45,410 bases of DNA from Gammaproteobacteria bacterium (GTDB lineage Bacteria > Pseudomonadota > Gammaproteobacteria > VBWC01). Numbering within the stretch: the stretch's first letter is position 1; each line of letters opens with the position of its first letter. This document shows positions 16,142-26,287 of the stretch, one piece after another. The notes under the pieces were generated by a model, which saw nothing but the letters and a program-made list of their open reading frames with translations, was not told the origin of the DNA and made no database searches. Made by a program: the position numbers and the translations under genes. The stretch covers positions 45,791 to 91,200 of the forward strand of contig JAHFRU010000011.1 in NCBI GenBank assembly GCA_023266115.1, given 5' to 3'.

Positions 16142-17360
16142 CCAGACGGCGGCTGCACCGTATGCGGGTCAGTTGCTGCCGGATGCCAGCGGGCATTTCG
16201 GCCCGTATGGCGGGCGCTTCGTTGCCGAGACATTGATGGCGCCGCTCGAAGAGTTGCGCCTCGCCTACGAGCGTTTTCGCGGTGACGCCGCATTTCTGCA
16301 AGAACTCGACGACGACCTGCGCCAGTATGTCGGGCGTCCGTCGCCGCTCTATCATGCCGCGCGCTGGTCGGCGCGGCTTGGCGGCGCGCAGGTCTGGCTC
16401 AAGCGCGAGGACCTGAATCATACCGGCGCGCACAAGATCAATAACACCATCGGCCAGGCACTGCTCGCGCGACGCATGGGCAAGACACGCATCATCGCCG
16501 AAACCGGCGCCGGTCAGCACGGTGTCGCGACGGCAACGGTTGCGGCGCGCCTCGGTCTGGAATGCGTGGTCTACATGGGCGCGGTCGATATCGAGCGGCA
16601 GGCAGCGAACGTCTTCCGCATGAAACTGCTAGGTGCCACGGTTGTGCCGGTGACCTCCGGATCGAAGACGCTCAAGGACGCGCTGAACGAGGCGATGCGC
16701 GACTGGGTAACGAATATCGACAACACGTTTTACATCATCGGCACCGTTGCCGGACCGCATCCGTATCCGGCGATGGTGCGGGATTTTCAGGCCATCATCG
16801 GCCGCGAGGCGCGCGAGCAGATTCTGCGACAGGCAGGGCGGCTGCCCGATGCGCTGGTCGCCTGTGTCGGTGGCGGATCGAACGCCATCGGACTGTTCTA
16901 TCCGTTCCTGAACGACGACGGTGTCGTGCTGTACGGCGTCGAGGCTGCCGGTGCCGGGCTAGAGTCCGGGCAGCATGCCGCGCCATTGTGTGCCGGGCGT
17001 CCCGGTGTGCTGCATGGCAACCGCACCTATCTGATGGAAGACGACGACGGCCAGATCATCGAGACCCATTCGATCTCGGCCGGTTTGGATTATCCCGGTG
17101 TCGGCCCCGAACATGCGTGGCTGAAGGACAGCGGCCGCGCCAATTATGTCGCGATCACGGACGACGAGGCGCTGCAGGCGTTTCACGATCTCACCCGTAT
17201 CGAGGGGATTATTCCGGCGCTGGAGTCCAGTCACGCGCTGGCCTATGTGACGAAGCTCGCGCCGCGTCTCGACCGGGACAAGATTGTTATCGTCAACCTG
17301 TCCGGCCGCGGTGATAAGGATATTCATACGGTCGCCACGCGCGAAGGAATCCGCCTGTGA
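16125..17360 (+). CDS. trpB: Tryptophan synthase beta chain
   Basis: 411 residues from GTG 16125, chosen because GGAG precedes it at good spacing and the family N-terminus ([15 protein letters not shown]) begins soon after; an in-frame ATG at 16086 would add 13 unrelated residues inside trpF. It joins indole and serine to make tryptophan. The PLP lysine is Lys 104 in HTGAHKINN; the phosphate loop is GGGSNAIG; the C-terminal [10 protein letters not shown] is typical. Overlaps trpA by 4 bases, the usual coupling for the two synthase subunits. Confidence 0.97.
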   Translation: MSKQTSQTAAAPYAGQLLPDASGHFGPYGGRFVAETLMAPLEELRLAYERFRGDAAFLQELDDDLRQYVGRPSPLYHAARWSARLGGAQVWLKREDLNHTGAHKINNTIGQALLARRMGKTRIIAETGAGQHGVATATVAARLGLECVVYMGAVDIERQAANVFRMKLLGATVVPVTSGSKTLKDALNEAMRDWVTNIDNTFYIIGTVAGPHPYPAMVRDFQAIIGREAREQILRQAGRLPDALVACVGGGSNAIGLFYPFLNDDGVVLYGVEAAGAGLESGQHAAPLCAGRPGVLHGNRTYLMEDDDGQIIETHSISAGLDYPGVGPEHAWLKDSGRANYVAITDDEALQAFHDLTRIEGIIPALESSHALAYVTKLAPRLDRDKIVIVNLSGRGDKDIHTVATREGIRL

Positions 17361-18199
17361 GCCGTATCGGACAATGCTTCGCGCAACTGCGCGCCCAGGG
17401 CCGCAAGGCGCTGATCCCGTATGTCACCGCCGGTGATCCGCAGCCGGATGTGACTGTGCCGCTGCTGCATGCGATGGTCGCGGCCGGCGCCGACATCGTC
17501 GAACTCGGCGTGCCGTTTTCCGATCCGATGGCCGACGGGCCGGTGATCCAGCGCGCCAGCGAACGCGCGCTCGCCCACCACGTCAGTCTGCGCGATGTGC
17601 TCGGCATGGTACGCGAATTCCGCCGACGGGACGACGTGACGCCGGTGGTGTTGATGGGTTATCTCAATCCGGTGGAGATGATGGGTTACGAGGAGTTTGC
17701 GCAGGCGGCGCAAGCAGCGGGTGTCGATGGTGTGCTGACCGTCGATCTGCCGCCGGAGGAGGCCGCCGGGCTGGTCGATGCCTTGCGCAGCCGGCAGCTG
17801 GATCCGATCTTTCTGATCGCGCCGACCAGCACGCTGGAGCGTATCGAACGGATCTGCGCGAACGCCAGCGGCTTCGTATATTATGTGTCGCTGAAAGGTG
17901 TGACCGGTGCGGCCACGCTGGATGTGGCGTCGGTGGCAGCCAGGCTGGCACAGATTCGTGAAGTAACGTCGCTGCCGGTCGGCGTCGGTTTCGGCATACG
18001 CGACGCGGAGTCCGCGGCGCGGGTCGCCGCGATCGCCGACGCAGTGGTCGTCGGCAGTGCGCTGGTCAAAACTGTCGAGGCAGGGGCGGGCAGGCCTCAG
18101 GAAATCGCCGGACACCTCCGGCTGCAGTTAGGCGAGATGCGCGCCGCGATGGATAATGCCGTGGCGGACGCGGTGACACACCGGCTGCGCGGCAACTAA
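17357..18199 (+). CDS. trpA: Tryptophan synthase alpha chain
   Basis: 280 residues from a GTG overlapping the trpB stop (GTGA). It cleaves indole-3-glycerol phosphate to indole, which is channelled to TrpB. Catalytic residues Glu 49 (ELGVPFSDP) and Asp 60 (MADGPVIQ) are in the standard positions. Further motifs are [35 protein letters not shown] and VGFGIRD. The last 15 residues are a variable tail. accD starts 20 bases downstream. Confidence 0.97.
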   Translation: MSRIGQCFAQLRAQGRKALIPYVTAGDPQPDVTVPLLHAMVAAGADIVELGVPFSDPMADGPVIQRASERALAHHVSLRDVLGMVREFRRRDDVTPVVLMGYLNPVEMMGYEEFAQAAQAAGVDGVLTVDLPPEEAAGLVDALRSRQLDPIFLIAPTSTLERIERICANASGFVYYVSLKGVTGAATLDVASVAARLAQIREVTSLPVGVGFGIRDAESAARVAAIADAVVVGSALVKTVEAGAGRPQEIAGHLRLQLGEMRAAMDNAVADAVTHRLRGN

Positions 18200-18219
18200 C
18201 GGGCGTAACGGAAACGACT

Positions 18220-19155
18220 ATGAGCTGGTTTGAGAAATTGTTGCCGTCGCGGATCAGGACCGAGGGCAACCGGAAAAAATCGATTCCGGAGGGGCTGTGG
18301 TCCAAGTGCTCGGAGTGCAACGCGACCCTTTACCGCGCGGAGCTGGAGCGCAATCTCTGCGTCTGTCCGAAATGCGGTTACCACGAACGCATCGGCGCGC
18401 GGCAGCGGATCGACAGTTTTCTCGATGAAGAGCCGCGCAGCGAGATCGGCGGGGATCTCGTGCCCGAGGACCTGCTCAAGTTCCGCGACAGCAAGAAGTA
18501 CAAGGACCGCTTGTCCGCGGCACAGAAGGCCACCGGCGAAAAAGACGCGCTGATTGTAATCAAGGGTCAGGTCGAGGGCGTGCCGGTGGTCGTGGCGGCG
18601 TTCGAGTTTGCGTTCATGGGCGGGTCGATGGGCGCGGTAGTCGGCGAGCGTTTTGCGCGTGCGGTCAGGACCTCGATCGATGAGCGCATTCCGCTGGTGT
18701 GCTTTTCCGCGAGCGGCGGCGCGCGCATGCAGGAGGCGTTGATTGCGCTGATGCAGATGGCCAAGACCAGCGCGGCGCTGGCGGATCTCAAGGCGGCCGG
18801 CATCCCCTATATTTCTGTGTTGACGGATCCGACGATGGGCGGTGTTTCCGCCAGTCTGGCAATGCTTGGCGATGTCATCATCGCCGAGCCGAAGGCACTG
18901 ATCGGCTTTGCCGGACCGCGCGTGATCGAGCAGACCGTGCGGGAAACGTTGCCGGAAGGCTTCCAGCGCAGCGAGTTCCTGATCGAGCACGGCGCTGTCG
19001 ACGCGATTATCGAGCGCAACGCGATGCGTAACCGCATCGCCTCGATCCTGACGATACTGACGCACCGGCCGGCGCCCCAGCCGGATGCGCCGCTGGAGCC
19101 GTTACTATCGCCCGTGCCGGGCGAGCCCGATCTGGCGCCGCCGCCTGGTGTCTGA
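18220..19155 (+). CDS. accD: Acetyl-CoA carboxylase carboxyltransferase beta subunit
   Basis: 311 residues. With AccA it forms the carboxyltransferase that makes malonyl-CoA from carboxybiotin and acetyl-CoA. The N-terminal zinc ribbon uses Cys 30, 33, 49 and 52 (WSKCSEC and CVCPKCGYH). The crotonase-like core shows [35 protein letters not shown] and [14 protein letters not shown]. The C-terminal 20 residues are Pro-rich and variable. trpBA followed by accD and folC is a common arrangement. Confidence 0.97.
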   Translation: MSWFEKLLPSRIRTEGNRKKSIPEGLWSKCSECNATLYRAELERNLCVCPKCGYHERIGARQRIDSFLDEEPRSEIGGDLVPEDLLKFRDSKKYKDRLSAAQKATGEKDALIVIKGQVEGVPVVVAAFEFAFMGGSMGAVVGERFARAVRTSIDERIPLVCFSASGGARMQEALIALMQMAKTSAALADLKAAGIPYISVLTDPTMGGVSASLAMLGDVIIAEPKALIGFAGPRVIEQTVRETLPEGFQRSEFLIEHGAVDAIIERNAMRNRIASILTILTHRPAPQPDAPLEPLLSPVPGEPDLAPPPGV

Positions 19156-19217
19156 CCGCCGGGTGACGCGGCAACAGCCGTCTGTCACTCGTCGCGGCTA
19201 ATCCGCGCACTGGTCTT

Positions 19218-20525
19218 ATGCGTTTCAACAGCCTTCAAGAATGGCTGGCCTGGCAGGAAACCCTGCATCCCAACGCGATCGATCTCGGACTGGAACGCGT
19301 CAACGCAGTGTTGCGCCGGCTGGGCTGTCAATCACCGCCATACGCGGTCATCACCGTGGCCGGCACCAATGGCAAGGGTTCGGCGGTGGCGATGCTGCAC
19401 GCCATACTTGCCGCCGCCGGTCACCGTGTCGGTATGTACACGTCGCCCCATCTGCTGCGTTACAACGAGCGCATCCTGGTTAATGGCGCCGAGGTCGGCG
19501 ATGATGCGCTGGTACAGGCGTTCAACCGCATCGACCGGGCGCGCGGCGATATTTCACTGACCTATTTCGAGTTCGGTACGCTCGCGGCCATCGAGATTTT
19601 CGCCGCCGCCGGGATCGACGTCGCGGTCATGGAGGTCGGTCTGGGCGGGCGTCTGGACGCGGTGAACGTCCTCGATGCCGACGCCGCGCTGGTCACCACG
19701 GTGGACATCGACCACACCGCCTGGCTGGGCGATAACCGTGAAGCGATCGGCCAGGAGAAGGCCGGCATTTTCCGCGCCGGACGGCCGGCGGTCTACGGCG
19801 ACAGCGACCCGCCCGCTTCGTTGTGCGCGCATGCCGCGGCGCTTGGCCTTGCGCTCTACTGTTTTCAGCGCGACTTTAATTACTCACTGCAAGGGCTGTC
19901 GTGGACCTGGGAAGGCCCTGGCCGGCGACGACCGGCATTGCCGTTGCCGCGTCTGCGCGGCACGGTGCAACTGCGCAATGCGTCCGCCGTGCTGATGGTG
20001 CTCGACGTGCTGGCGACCCGGTTGCCGGTGACGCAGGGCGCAGTGCGTGAGGGGTTGCTGGGGGCGACACTGCCGGGCCGGTTCCAGGTCATTGCCGGTG
20101 ATGTCACGCAGATCCTCGACGTGGCCCACAATCCGCAGGCGGCAGCGGTTCTGGCAAACAACCTGTCGCAGCTGGCGTGTGCCGGGCGCACGCACGCGCT
20201 GGTGGGCATGCTGGCCGACAAGGATATCGAAGGCGTGTTGCGCGGCGTCCGTCCGGCGATCGATGTCTGGCACGTCGCCGGTCTGGACGTCGCGCGCGGC
20301 GCGCCGGCCGAGCGATTGATCGCTGCCTTGCAGGCCATTGGCATCGATGACAACGTCCATCGCTATACCGATGTCGCCAGCGCCTGGCCAGACGTCTGGC
20401 AGCGGCTCGCGCCGGGTGACCGGCTGGTGGTGTTCGGATCGTTTTATACGGTGGCGGCGGCGATGCGCGAGCAGGAGTGGACAACCTCGGGAACAGCGCG
20501 CGCCGGGCCGGCGATCGTGCGATAA
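19218..20525 (+). CDS. folC: Bifunctional dihydrofolate synthase / folylpolyglutamate synthase
   Basis: 435 residues. It adds glutamate to dihydropteroate and to tetrahydrofolates, using ATP. The P-loop is GTNGKGSAVAML; family motifs TSPHLLRYNERI, TYFEFGT, EVGLGGRLDAVN, VDIDHTAWLG, EKAGIFR and LDVAHNPQAA follow in order, with the Mur-ligase-like C-terminal domain ending near VVFGSFYTVA. No good ribosome binding site precedes the ATG, so the start is less certain than the identity. Confidence 0.95.
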   Translation: MRFNSLQEWLAWQETLHPNAIDLGLERVNAVLRRLGCQSPPYAVITVAGTNGKGSAVAMLHAILAAAGHRVGMYTSPHLLRYNERILVNGAEVGDDALVQAFNRIDRARGDISLTYFEFGTLAAIEIFAAAGIDVAVMEVGLGGRLDAVNVLDADAALVTTVDIDHTAWLGDNREAIGQEKAGIFRAGRPAVYGDSDPPASLCAHAAALGLALYCFQRDFNYSLQGLSWTWEGPGRRRPALPLPRLRGTVQLRNASAVLMVLDVLATRLPVTQGAVREGLLGATLPGRFQVIAGDVTQILDVAHNPQAAAVLANNLSQLACAGRTHALVGMLADKDIEGVLRGVRPAIDVWHVAGLDVARGAPAERLIAALQAIGIDDNVHRYTDVASAWPDVWQRLAPGDRLVVFGSFYTVAAAMREQEWTTSGTARAGPAIVR

Positions 20526-20567
20526 TTCGTGCTGCAAGCGCTTTAAAACACTGGTACCGTAACCGTC

Positions 20568-21209
20568 ATGGAGAGCGGAAAATTGAAACAACGTCTGGTC
20601 GGTGTCGCGGTGCTGGTCAGTATTGCGGTGATCTTCCTGCCGCTGGTGCTGCAATCCCCCGACGAGGTAAATCCGGGTTTCGAGAACGAGGTGATCCCGC
20701 CGAAGTCGCCGGGGCTGAGCGTCAAGGTGTTGCCGCTGAACATTCCCGAACGCGTCGAACCGGTCAAACCTGACCCGGCCCCCGCTGCGGCGGCAGAAAC
20801 GACGGCCGGCGACGCCGTGCCCGTTCCGCCGGTCGCGGACGTGGTTGCCACCGAGCCGGATGTCGTCGCGCACACTGCACCGAAACCGCCGGTGGCGCAG
20901 GCCGAAAACGTACCGAAGGCGCCTGGACCGCCGCCAGCCACCAAACCGGTCGCCGGTGCGCCGAGTGCGTGGGTCGTGCAGCTGGGCAGTTTTTCCGGCC
21001 GGGATAACGCGTTTGCGCTGCGCGACAAGCTGCGTAAGCGTCGCTACGCGGCATTTGTTGATGACGTGGCCGGAGGAACGGGCAACAAGCGGATATACCG
21101 TGTCCGGGTCGGTCCGGAGCTGTTAAGGTCGCGGGCGGATACGCTGCGCAATCAGCTTGAGAAGGAATTCAAGCTCAAGGGCATGGTAGTGGCCCACGAG
21201 GTCCGCTGA
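20568..21209 (+). CDS. dedD: DedD-like SPOR-domain protein
   Basis: 213 residues. A short cytoplasmic start (MESGKLKQRLVG) leads into one transmembrane helix (about residues 13-28), a Pro/Ala/Val-rich periplasmic linker (about 30-135) and a C-terminal SPOR domain (about 137-213; SAWVVQLGSFSGRDNAFALRD, KRIYRVRVGPEL). SPOR domains bind denuded glycan strands at the division septum. Position between folC and cvpA is the conserved place of dedD, which supports the name. Confidence 0.88.
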   Translation: MESGKLKQRLVGVAVLVSIAVIFLPLVLQSPDEVNPGFENEVIPPKSPGLSVKVLPLNIPERVEPVKPDPAPAAAAETTAGDAVPVPPVADVVATEPDVVAHTAPKPPVAQAENVPKAPGPPPATKPVAGAPSAWVVQLGSFSGRDNAFALRDKLRKRRYAAFVDDVAGGTGNKRIYRVRVGPELLRSRADTLRNQLEKEFKLKGMVVAHEVR

Positions 21210-21327
21210 CCTCGCTGCCGATGGTTTTGCCAATACTCCGGCGCGGCGTTGTTCCGGCCATGATTTCGTGTTCGAACTTGGCTACAATACGCCGTGCAAT
21301 GTTTCAGTTCTGCGGACCGTGCCGCGA

Positions 21328-21822
21328 ATGATCTGGATAGACTACGCCATCCTCGGCATCGTCGCGTTGTCGATACTGCTGGGATTGTGGCGCGGCTTTG
21401 TGCGCGAAGCGTTGTCGCTGGTCGCGTGGGTCGTCGCCTTCTGGGTGGCGTTGCGGTTTTCGCCGTACCTGGCGGACAGTTTTGCCGGCTACATACCGAT
21501 CCCTGCCTTGCAGACAGGTATCGCCTTCGCAGTGATATTTGTTGTCACGCTGATGATACTCGGTCTGGCCAACTGGCTCGTGGTGAAATTGATTCACGGC
21601 GCGGGCCTCGGTATTCCCGACAGGATTATCGGTATGGTGTTTGGCGCGCTGCGCGGCGTATTGCTGGCGACGGTGGCCGTGGTGTTGATGGGCCTCACAC
21701 CACTGGTTGAACGGGACTGGTGGACGGATTCGGCGACGGTTGGCTATTGCCGGCAACTGGCCGGCTGGATCGGCGCCTGGATTCCCGGCGACATTGTCGA
21801 TAGATTGCTCAGGAAGGCGTAA
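21328..21822 (+). CDS. cvpA: CvpA-family membrane protein
   Basis: 164 residues from ATG 21328; the frame is open 60 bases further upstream but the family begins at MIWIDYAILGIVALS. Four hydrophobic segments are seen (about 5-25, 30-45, 62-85 and 100-120). The motif LLGLWRGFVREALSLVAWVVAFW is split by the loop expected of the colicin V production family. It is an inner membrane protein whose exact activity is not settled. It sits directly before purF, as in most gammaproteobacteria. A TACAAT -10-like element (21283-21288) stands in its upstream gap, without a good -35. Confidence 0.9.
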   Translation: MIWIDYAILGIVALSILLGLWRGFVREALSLVAWVVAFWVALRFSPYLADSFAGYIPIPALQTGIAFAVIFVVTLMILGLANWLVVKLIHGAGLGIPDRIIGMVFGALRGVLLATVAVVLMGLTPLVERDWWTDSATVGYCRQLAGWIGAWIPGDIVDRLLRKA

Positions 21823-21864
21823 TCCCCGGCGGCGGCGAACAATTCAGGATACAGGAAACAAGAC

Positions 21865-23376
21865 ATGTGCGGCATTATCGGGATAGTAGGTAAAGGCAAC
21901 GTTAACCAGGATATCTACGACGGCCTCACAGTGTTGCAGCACCGCGGCCAGGACGCTGCCGGTATCATGACCTGCGATAACGGCCGCCTCGCACTGCGCA
22001 AGGACAACGGCCTGGTGCGCGATGTGTTCCGTACCCACCATATGATGCGGCTGCAGGGAGACATGGGTATCGGCCATGTGCGCTATCCAACGGCGGGATG
22101 TTCATCGTCGGCCGAGGCGCAGCCTTTCTACGTCAATTCGCCGTTCGGTATCGGGCTGGCGCACAACGGCAATCTGACCAACGCGGACCGGTTGAAGCGC
22201 GATCTGTTTCTCGAGGACCTGCGCCATATCAACACGGAATCCGATTCCGAAATCCTGCTGAATGTATTCGCCCATGAGTTGCATCACGCCGGCCGTTTAC
22301 GCGTCGACGAGGACGACGTGTTCGAGGCGGTCGCCGGGGTGCACCGCCGCTGCAGCGGCGGCTATGCCGCCGTCGCGCTGATCATCGGCTATGGCATCGT
22401 CGGCTTTCGCGATCCGCACGGCATCCGGCCGATCCTGTTCGGCAAGCGTGAAACCGACAAGGGCACCGAGTACATCATCGCGTCGGAGAGCGTGGCGCTC
22501 GACGTGCTCGGGTTTGAGTTGATACGCGATCTCGAGCCCGGCGAGGCGGTGTTCATCAGCCGGGACGGCAAGATAAGCACGCGCCAGTGCGCCGAGAAAC
22601 CCAGCTATACGCCGTGTATTTTTGAATTCGTCTATCTGGCGCGACCCGATTCGATCATCGACGATATCTCGGTATACAAGGCGCGTCTGCGCATGGGCGA
22701 GAAGCTTGCCGAAAAAATCCTGCGCGAGCGGCCGGATCACGATATCGATGTCGTGATCCCCATCCCGGACACCAGCCGCACGTCGGCGTTGCGGCTTGCC
22801 TATCATATCGGGGCGCCGTATCGCGAAGGGTTTATCAAGAACCGCTATATCGGGCGCACGTTCATCATGCCCGGCCAGGAGATGCGCAAGAAATCCGTGC
22901 GCCAGAAACTGAATGCGATCGAGCTCGAATTCGCCGGCAAGAACGTGCTGCTGGTCGACGATTCCATCGTACGCGGCACAACGTCGCAGCAGATCATCCA
23001 GATGGCGCGGGACGCGGGTGCGGCAAAGGTGTATTTCGCATCGGCGGCGCCACCGGTCAGGTATCCGAACGTCTACGGTATCGACATGCCGACAGCGAGC
23101 GAACTGATCGCCCATGGTCGTGACGAACGCGAGGTCGAGCGCGTCCTGGGCGCTGACTGGCTGATCTACCAGGACCTTGACGATCTGATCGACGCGGTGC
23201 AGCGCGGCAATCCGCGGATTACCGAATTCGATACATCGTGTTTTGACGGCAAGTATGTCACCGGCGACGTCACGCGCGACTACCTCGACGGATTGGAGAA
23301 TATCCGCAGCGACATCAGGAAACGCGAGCGTCAGGAGGCGGACGCCGAGCTTTTCGAGTTGTATAACGTGTCGTGA
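21865..23376 (+). CDS. purF: Amidophosphoribosyltransferase
   Basis: 503 residues. It makes phosphoribosylamine from PRPP and glutamine, the first step of purine synthesis. The mature enzyme begins at the nucleophile Cys 2 (MCGIIGIVG), with glutaminase motifs [19 protein letters not shown] and [10 protein letters not shown]. The C-terminal phosphoribosyltransferase half has the PRPP loop [13 protein letters not shown]. No propeptide and no cysteine ligands for an Fe-S cluster were noticed, as in the E. coli type. The gene ends 41 bases before the end of the metZ promoter. Confidence 0.97.
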   Translation: MCGIIGIVGKGNVNQDIYDGLTVLQHRGQDAAGIMTCDNGRLALRKDNGLVRDVFRTHHMMRLQGDMGIGHVRYPTAGCSSSAEAQPFYVNSPFGIGLAHNGNLTNADRLKRDLFLEDLRHINTESDSEILLNVFAHELHHAGRLRVDEDDVFEAVAGVHRRCSGGYAAVALIIGYGIVGFRDPHGIRPILFGKRETDKGTEYIIASESVALDVLGFELIRDLEPGEAVFISRDGKISTRQCAEKPSYTPCIFEFVYLARPDSIIDDISVYKARLRMGEKLAEKILRERPDHDIDVVIPIPDTSRTSALRLAYHIGAPYREGFIKNRYIGRTFIMPGQEMRKKSVRQKLNAIELEFAGKNVLLVDDSIVRGTTSQQIIQMARDAGAAKVYFASAAPPVRYPNVYGIDMPTASELIAHGRDEREVERVLGADWLIYQDLDDLIDAVQRGNPRITEFDTSCFDGKYVTGDVTRDYLDGLENIRSDIRKRERQEADAELFELYNVS

Positions 23377-23381
23377 TCCGG

Positions 23382-23410
23382 TTGACAATTTGCCGGCCAT
23401 TTTCTAGGCT
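23382..23410 (+). promoter_or_regulatory. Sigma-70-type promoter for metZ
   Basis: A perfect -35 box TTGACA (23382-23387), a 17-base spacer and a -10 box TAGGCT (23405-23410; half of the consensus positions match). The predicted start of transcription, about 23417, falls exactly at the first base-paired position of the SAM-II-like aptamer, which supports both calls. Confidence 0.75.
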
Positions 23411-23417
23411 ACTCCGA

Positions 23418-23472
23418 CGCGCCGATTTGAGTTCAGCTTGCGGGCGCGAAATAAATGCAGCTAAAGCGAGGG
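23418..23472 (+). promoter_or_regulatory. SAM-II-like riboswitch aptamer upstream of metZ
   Basis: Stem P1 pairs CGCGCC (23418-23423) with GGCGCG (23443-23448). The loop starts GATTTGAG, and the 3' part carries ATAAATGCAGCTAAAGC, close to the SAM-II consensus segment with ATAAATG and GCTAAA, ending in a G-rich GAGGG. The SAM-II class binds S-adenosylmethionine in an H-type pseudoknot formed when the 3' strand enters the P1 loop. It is best known from alphaproteobacterial methionine genes. The neighbour, metZ, is the expected target. The terminator just downstream and an alternative pairing with the GCTAAAGC segment complete an off-switch. Confidence 0.8.
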
Positions 23473-23510
23473 AAAACCTGCTTTAGCTATAACGTGAAGC
23501 GGGTTTTTTT
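23473..23510 (+). terminator. Riboswitch expression platform: terminator with overlapping antiterminator
   Basis: AACCTGCTT (23475-23483) pairs with AAGCGGGTT (23497-23505), extended by A-T pairs on the outside, and runs into a stretch of seven T (23504-23510): a classic intrinsic terminator 53 bases before metZ. The alternative hairpin AGCTAAAGC (23459-23467) with GCTTTAGCT (23480-23488) uses the 3' strand of the aptamer and destroys the terminator's left arm. Ligand binding should therefore favour termination, and lack of SAM should favour read-through. Confidence 0.85.
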
Positions 23511-23563
23511 GCGCCTGGAACCGCAGCGATGGTTGAGTCAGGCCCGTTTGATGGAGACGCCGA

Positions 23564-24751
23564 ATGTTAAAGTCAGATCCCAAAGAGTTCGGATTTAATA
23601 CGCGCGCCGTGCACGCCGGACAGCGGCGTACCAATGAAGGCGAGCAGAGCGAGCCGATCTTCCTGTCGTCGAGTTTCTGTTTCGACAGCGCGGCACAGGC
23701 GGCGGCGCGGTTTTCCGGCGAGGAACCCGGTAACCTGTACTCGCGCTTTACCAACCCGACCGTGCGCGTCTTCGAACAGCGTCTTGCCACGCTGGAGGGC
23801 GGCGAACGTTGCGTGGCGACGTCGTCCGGCATGGCCGCGATCATGGCGACCTGCATGGGCGTGCTGCGCGCCGGCGATCACATTGTCGCGTCGCGCAGTC
23901 TGTTCGGCTCGACGATACTGTTGTTCGAGAACATCCTCGGCCGGTTCGGTGTCGAAACGACATTTGTATCATTGACGGATGTGACGGCGTGGGCGACGGC
24001 GATCCGGCCGAACACCCGGCTGCTGTTTATCGAGACGCCGGCCAATCCGCTGACCGAGGTTGCGGACATTCCGGCGCTGGCGGCGCTGGCCCATGCCCAT
24101 GATTGTCTGCTGGTCGTGGATAACGTGTTCTGCACGCCGGTGCTGCAACGGCCGCTGGAACTCGGCGCCGATATTGTTGTGCACTCGGCGACCAAGTACA
24201 TCGACGGGCAGGGCCGCTGTATCGGTGGCGCGGTGGTCGGCAGCGAGGCGGTGGTGGGTACGCACGTGTACAGTTATCTGCGTACCGCCGGCTCGTGTCT
24301 GAGCCCGTTCAATGCCTGGGTGTTTGCGCACGGGCTCGAAACACTGAGCCTGCGTATGCAGGCGCACTGCCGTAACGCGCAGTTGGTTGCCGAGTGGTTG
24401 CAACAGCAGCGGCGCATCACCCGCGTCAACTATCCGGGCCTGCCGTCGCATCCGCAACACGCGCTCGCTGCACGGCAGCAATCGGGGTTCGGCGGCATCA
24501 TCTCGTTTGATGTCGCTGGCGGGCGCAACGCGGCATGGAAACTGATCGATGCGGTGCAGCTGATTTCGATTACTGCCAATCTGGGCGATGCCAAGAGCAC
24601 GATCACGCATCCGGCAACGACCACGCACGGTCGCATGTCAGCCGATGCACGCCGGGCGGCCGGTATCGGTGACGGTCTCGTCCGGATCTCGGTCGGACTT
24701 GAAGACGCCGCGGACCTGATCGCCGATCTGGAGCGAGCGATCGGCCGTTAG
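23564..24751 (+). CDS. metZ: O-succinylhomoserine sulfhydrylase
   Basis: 395 residues, PLP-dependent Cys/Met metabolism family. It makes homocysteine from O-succinylhomoserine and sulfide in methionine synthesis. Motifs in order: FNTRAVHAGQ, EPIFLSSSF, YSRFTNPTVRVFE, ATSSGMAAI, NPLTEVADI, DNVFCTPVLQ and the PLP lysine in HSATKYIDGQGR; the C-terminus has SITANLGDAKST and RISVGLED. Distinguishing it from other gamma-family members rests on overall resemblance and the conserved purF-metZ order. GGAG precedes the ATG. Controlled by the SAM-II-like leader directly upstream. Confidence 0.94.
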   Translation: MLKSDPKEFGFNTRAVHAGQRRTNEGEQSEPIFLSSSFCFDSAAQAAARFSGEEPGNLYSRFTNPTVRVFEQRLATLEGGERCVATSSGMAAIMATCMGVLRAGDHIVASRSLFGSTILLFENILGRFGVETTFVSLTDVTAWATAIRPNTRLLFIETPANPLTEVADIPALAALAHAHDCLLVVDNVFCTPVLQRPLELGADIVVHSATKYIDGQGRCIGGAVVGSEAVVGTHVYSYLRTAGSCLSPFNAWVFAHGLETLSLRMQAHCRNAQLVAEWLQQQRRITRVNYPGLPSHPQHALAARQQSGFGGIISFDVAGGRNAAWKLIDAVQLISITANLGDAKSTITHPATTTHGRMSADARRAAGIGDGLVRISVGLEDAADLIADLERAIGR

Positions 24752-24867
24752 CCAGCCGGTTGTGGTGCGAATGCAGGTGCGCGTGGCCTATCCTCATCGC
24801 ATGAGCATGCTTCTATCGGTACGGTACTGCGGAGATTAGTACGCTGCTGACCAGCGAACGCTGACAC

Positions 24868-26084
24868 TTGCGGGAAATCTATCAGGCGGCGATAGCTGCC
24901 GTGCACGGGCGGGACCGCGTGCGTGCCGCGTTGCTCGATATTGCGTTTGATTCCCCGGTGCTAGTGGTCGCGATCGGCAAGGCCGCGAGTGCGATGACGC
25001 TGGGCGCGCTCGATGTGCTGGGCGGGCAAATCGAGTGCGGTCTGGTGATCACGAAACGCGGCTATGTCGAGCCGCCGATATCTTCACATCAGCGACTAAC
25101 GATTATCGAGGCCGGTCATCCGATTCCCGACGCACACAGCCTTGAGGCCGGCGTGCGTCTCGTGGAATTCATCGCCGGCGCACCGGCCGATGCGATATTG
25201 CTGTTCCTCGTCTCGGGTGGCGCGTCCGCGCTGGTGGAGCGATTGCCGCGCGGAATCGGCCTCGCGGATCTGGCGCGCGCCAATCAGTGGTTGCAGGGCG
25301 CGGGGTTGCCGATCGATGCGATCAACCGGTACGCAAACGCCTGTCCTGTATCAAGGGCGGACGTCTTGCGCGCCATCTGGGCGGCGGCCGCACGCTCAAC
25401 CTGCTGATCTCGGACGTGCCCGGTGTGTAGTCGGCGACATCGGCTCGGGCCTGTTGGCGGCGGACGCGGCTGACGACCGGGTATTGCCCGCGCATTTGCC
25501 CGCATGGCTGGTCTGCCCGAGGTCGGTCGCGGCTCCCCTGCCCGAAGGTGCCGGGCCTGAATTCGCGGGCGTTGCCACGCAGATCGTCGCGAGTGCTGCG
25601 CTGGCGCGTCGCGCTGCGGTGAACGCCGCACGGCGTTTGGGCTATGACGTTACCGCGCACGAGGGCCTGGTCACCGGCGACGCGGCTATAGAGGGACGGC
25701 GGCTCGCGAAATTCGCGATAGCCGCCAGGCCCGGTATCCACGTCTGGAGCGGAGAAACCACCGTCGCGTTGCCGGATCGTCCCGGCTGTGGCGGTCGCAA
25801 CCAGCCTCTGGCCCTGATCGTGGCCGGCGAAATTGCTGGCCGTGCGGCCCCGCTGTTTCTGGCTGGCGCTACCGACGGCGGCGACGGCCCCGGCCGAGAC
25901 GCCGGCGCGATTATTGATGGCGACACCGTCATGCGGGGGCGAACGTGCCGGGCTGAACAGCCGCGAGAGCCCGAAAGTGGCCGATTCCGGCCGCTTTCTT
26001 GACGCCGCCGGCGACCTGGTTCGTACCGGCCCGACCGGCACGAATGTAATGGATCTGCTGGTAGCGCTGCGGATCCGTGCATAA
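24868..26084 (+). pseudogene. Glycerate 2-kinase (MOFRL/GckA family), inactivated by frameshifts
   Basis: The reading frame of a glycerate kinase can be followed through three frames. The first part (LREIYQAAIAAVHGRD..., AIGKAAS, GHPIPD, LVSGGASALVE) runs to about 25329, where one base is missing before the expected RKRLSCIKGGRLARHLGG segment. A second single-base loss at about 25425 creates a TAG just after ISDVPG; the frame then resumes as VVGDIGSGLLAAD. A third change, an extra G in the run 25935-25939, breaks the end; the last part resumes as ERAGLNSRESP and ends at 26084 (TAA). The N-terminus is also doubtful because a TGA stands in frame just before the first TTG. The family phosphorylates glycerate to 2-phosphoglycerate. 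Two of the three changes are not in homopolymers, so real decay is likelier than read error, though assembly errors cannot be excluded. Confidence 0.85.
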
Positions 26085-26287
26085 ACAAGGCGGTTGGCGG
26101 ATTTCGGGGTCATTGCGATATACCCACGGTGATGACGGGCGATTGCCGCCCTAATGACTCACGTCTATTGGACGATAAAGGCGTTGATATGGATTAAAAA
26201 AGTGGTGTTGGAGGCGTAGTCTACGGATACCTTCATCGCCACTGCCGCCGGGTTTTCCAAACCACGGCGGTAGCGGAGTCACATGGA

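Noticed and set aside
22297..23400. 367-codon minus-strand frame opposite purF
   Set aside because: Shadow of a high-GC conserved gene; no family resemblance.
25142..26002. Second glycerate kinase frame as an independent gene or programmed frameshift
   Set aside because: Three frame changes in both directions and an in-frame TAG without slippery sites fit decay better than programmed shifting.
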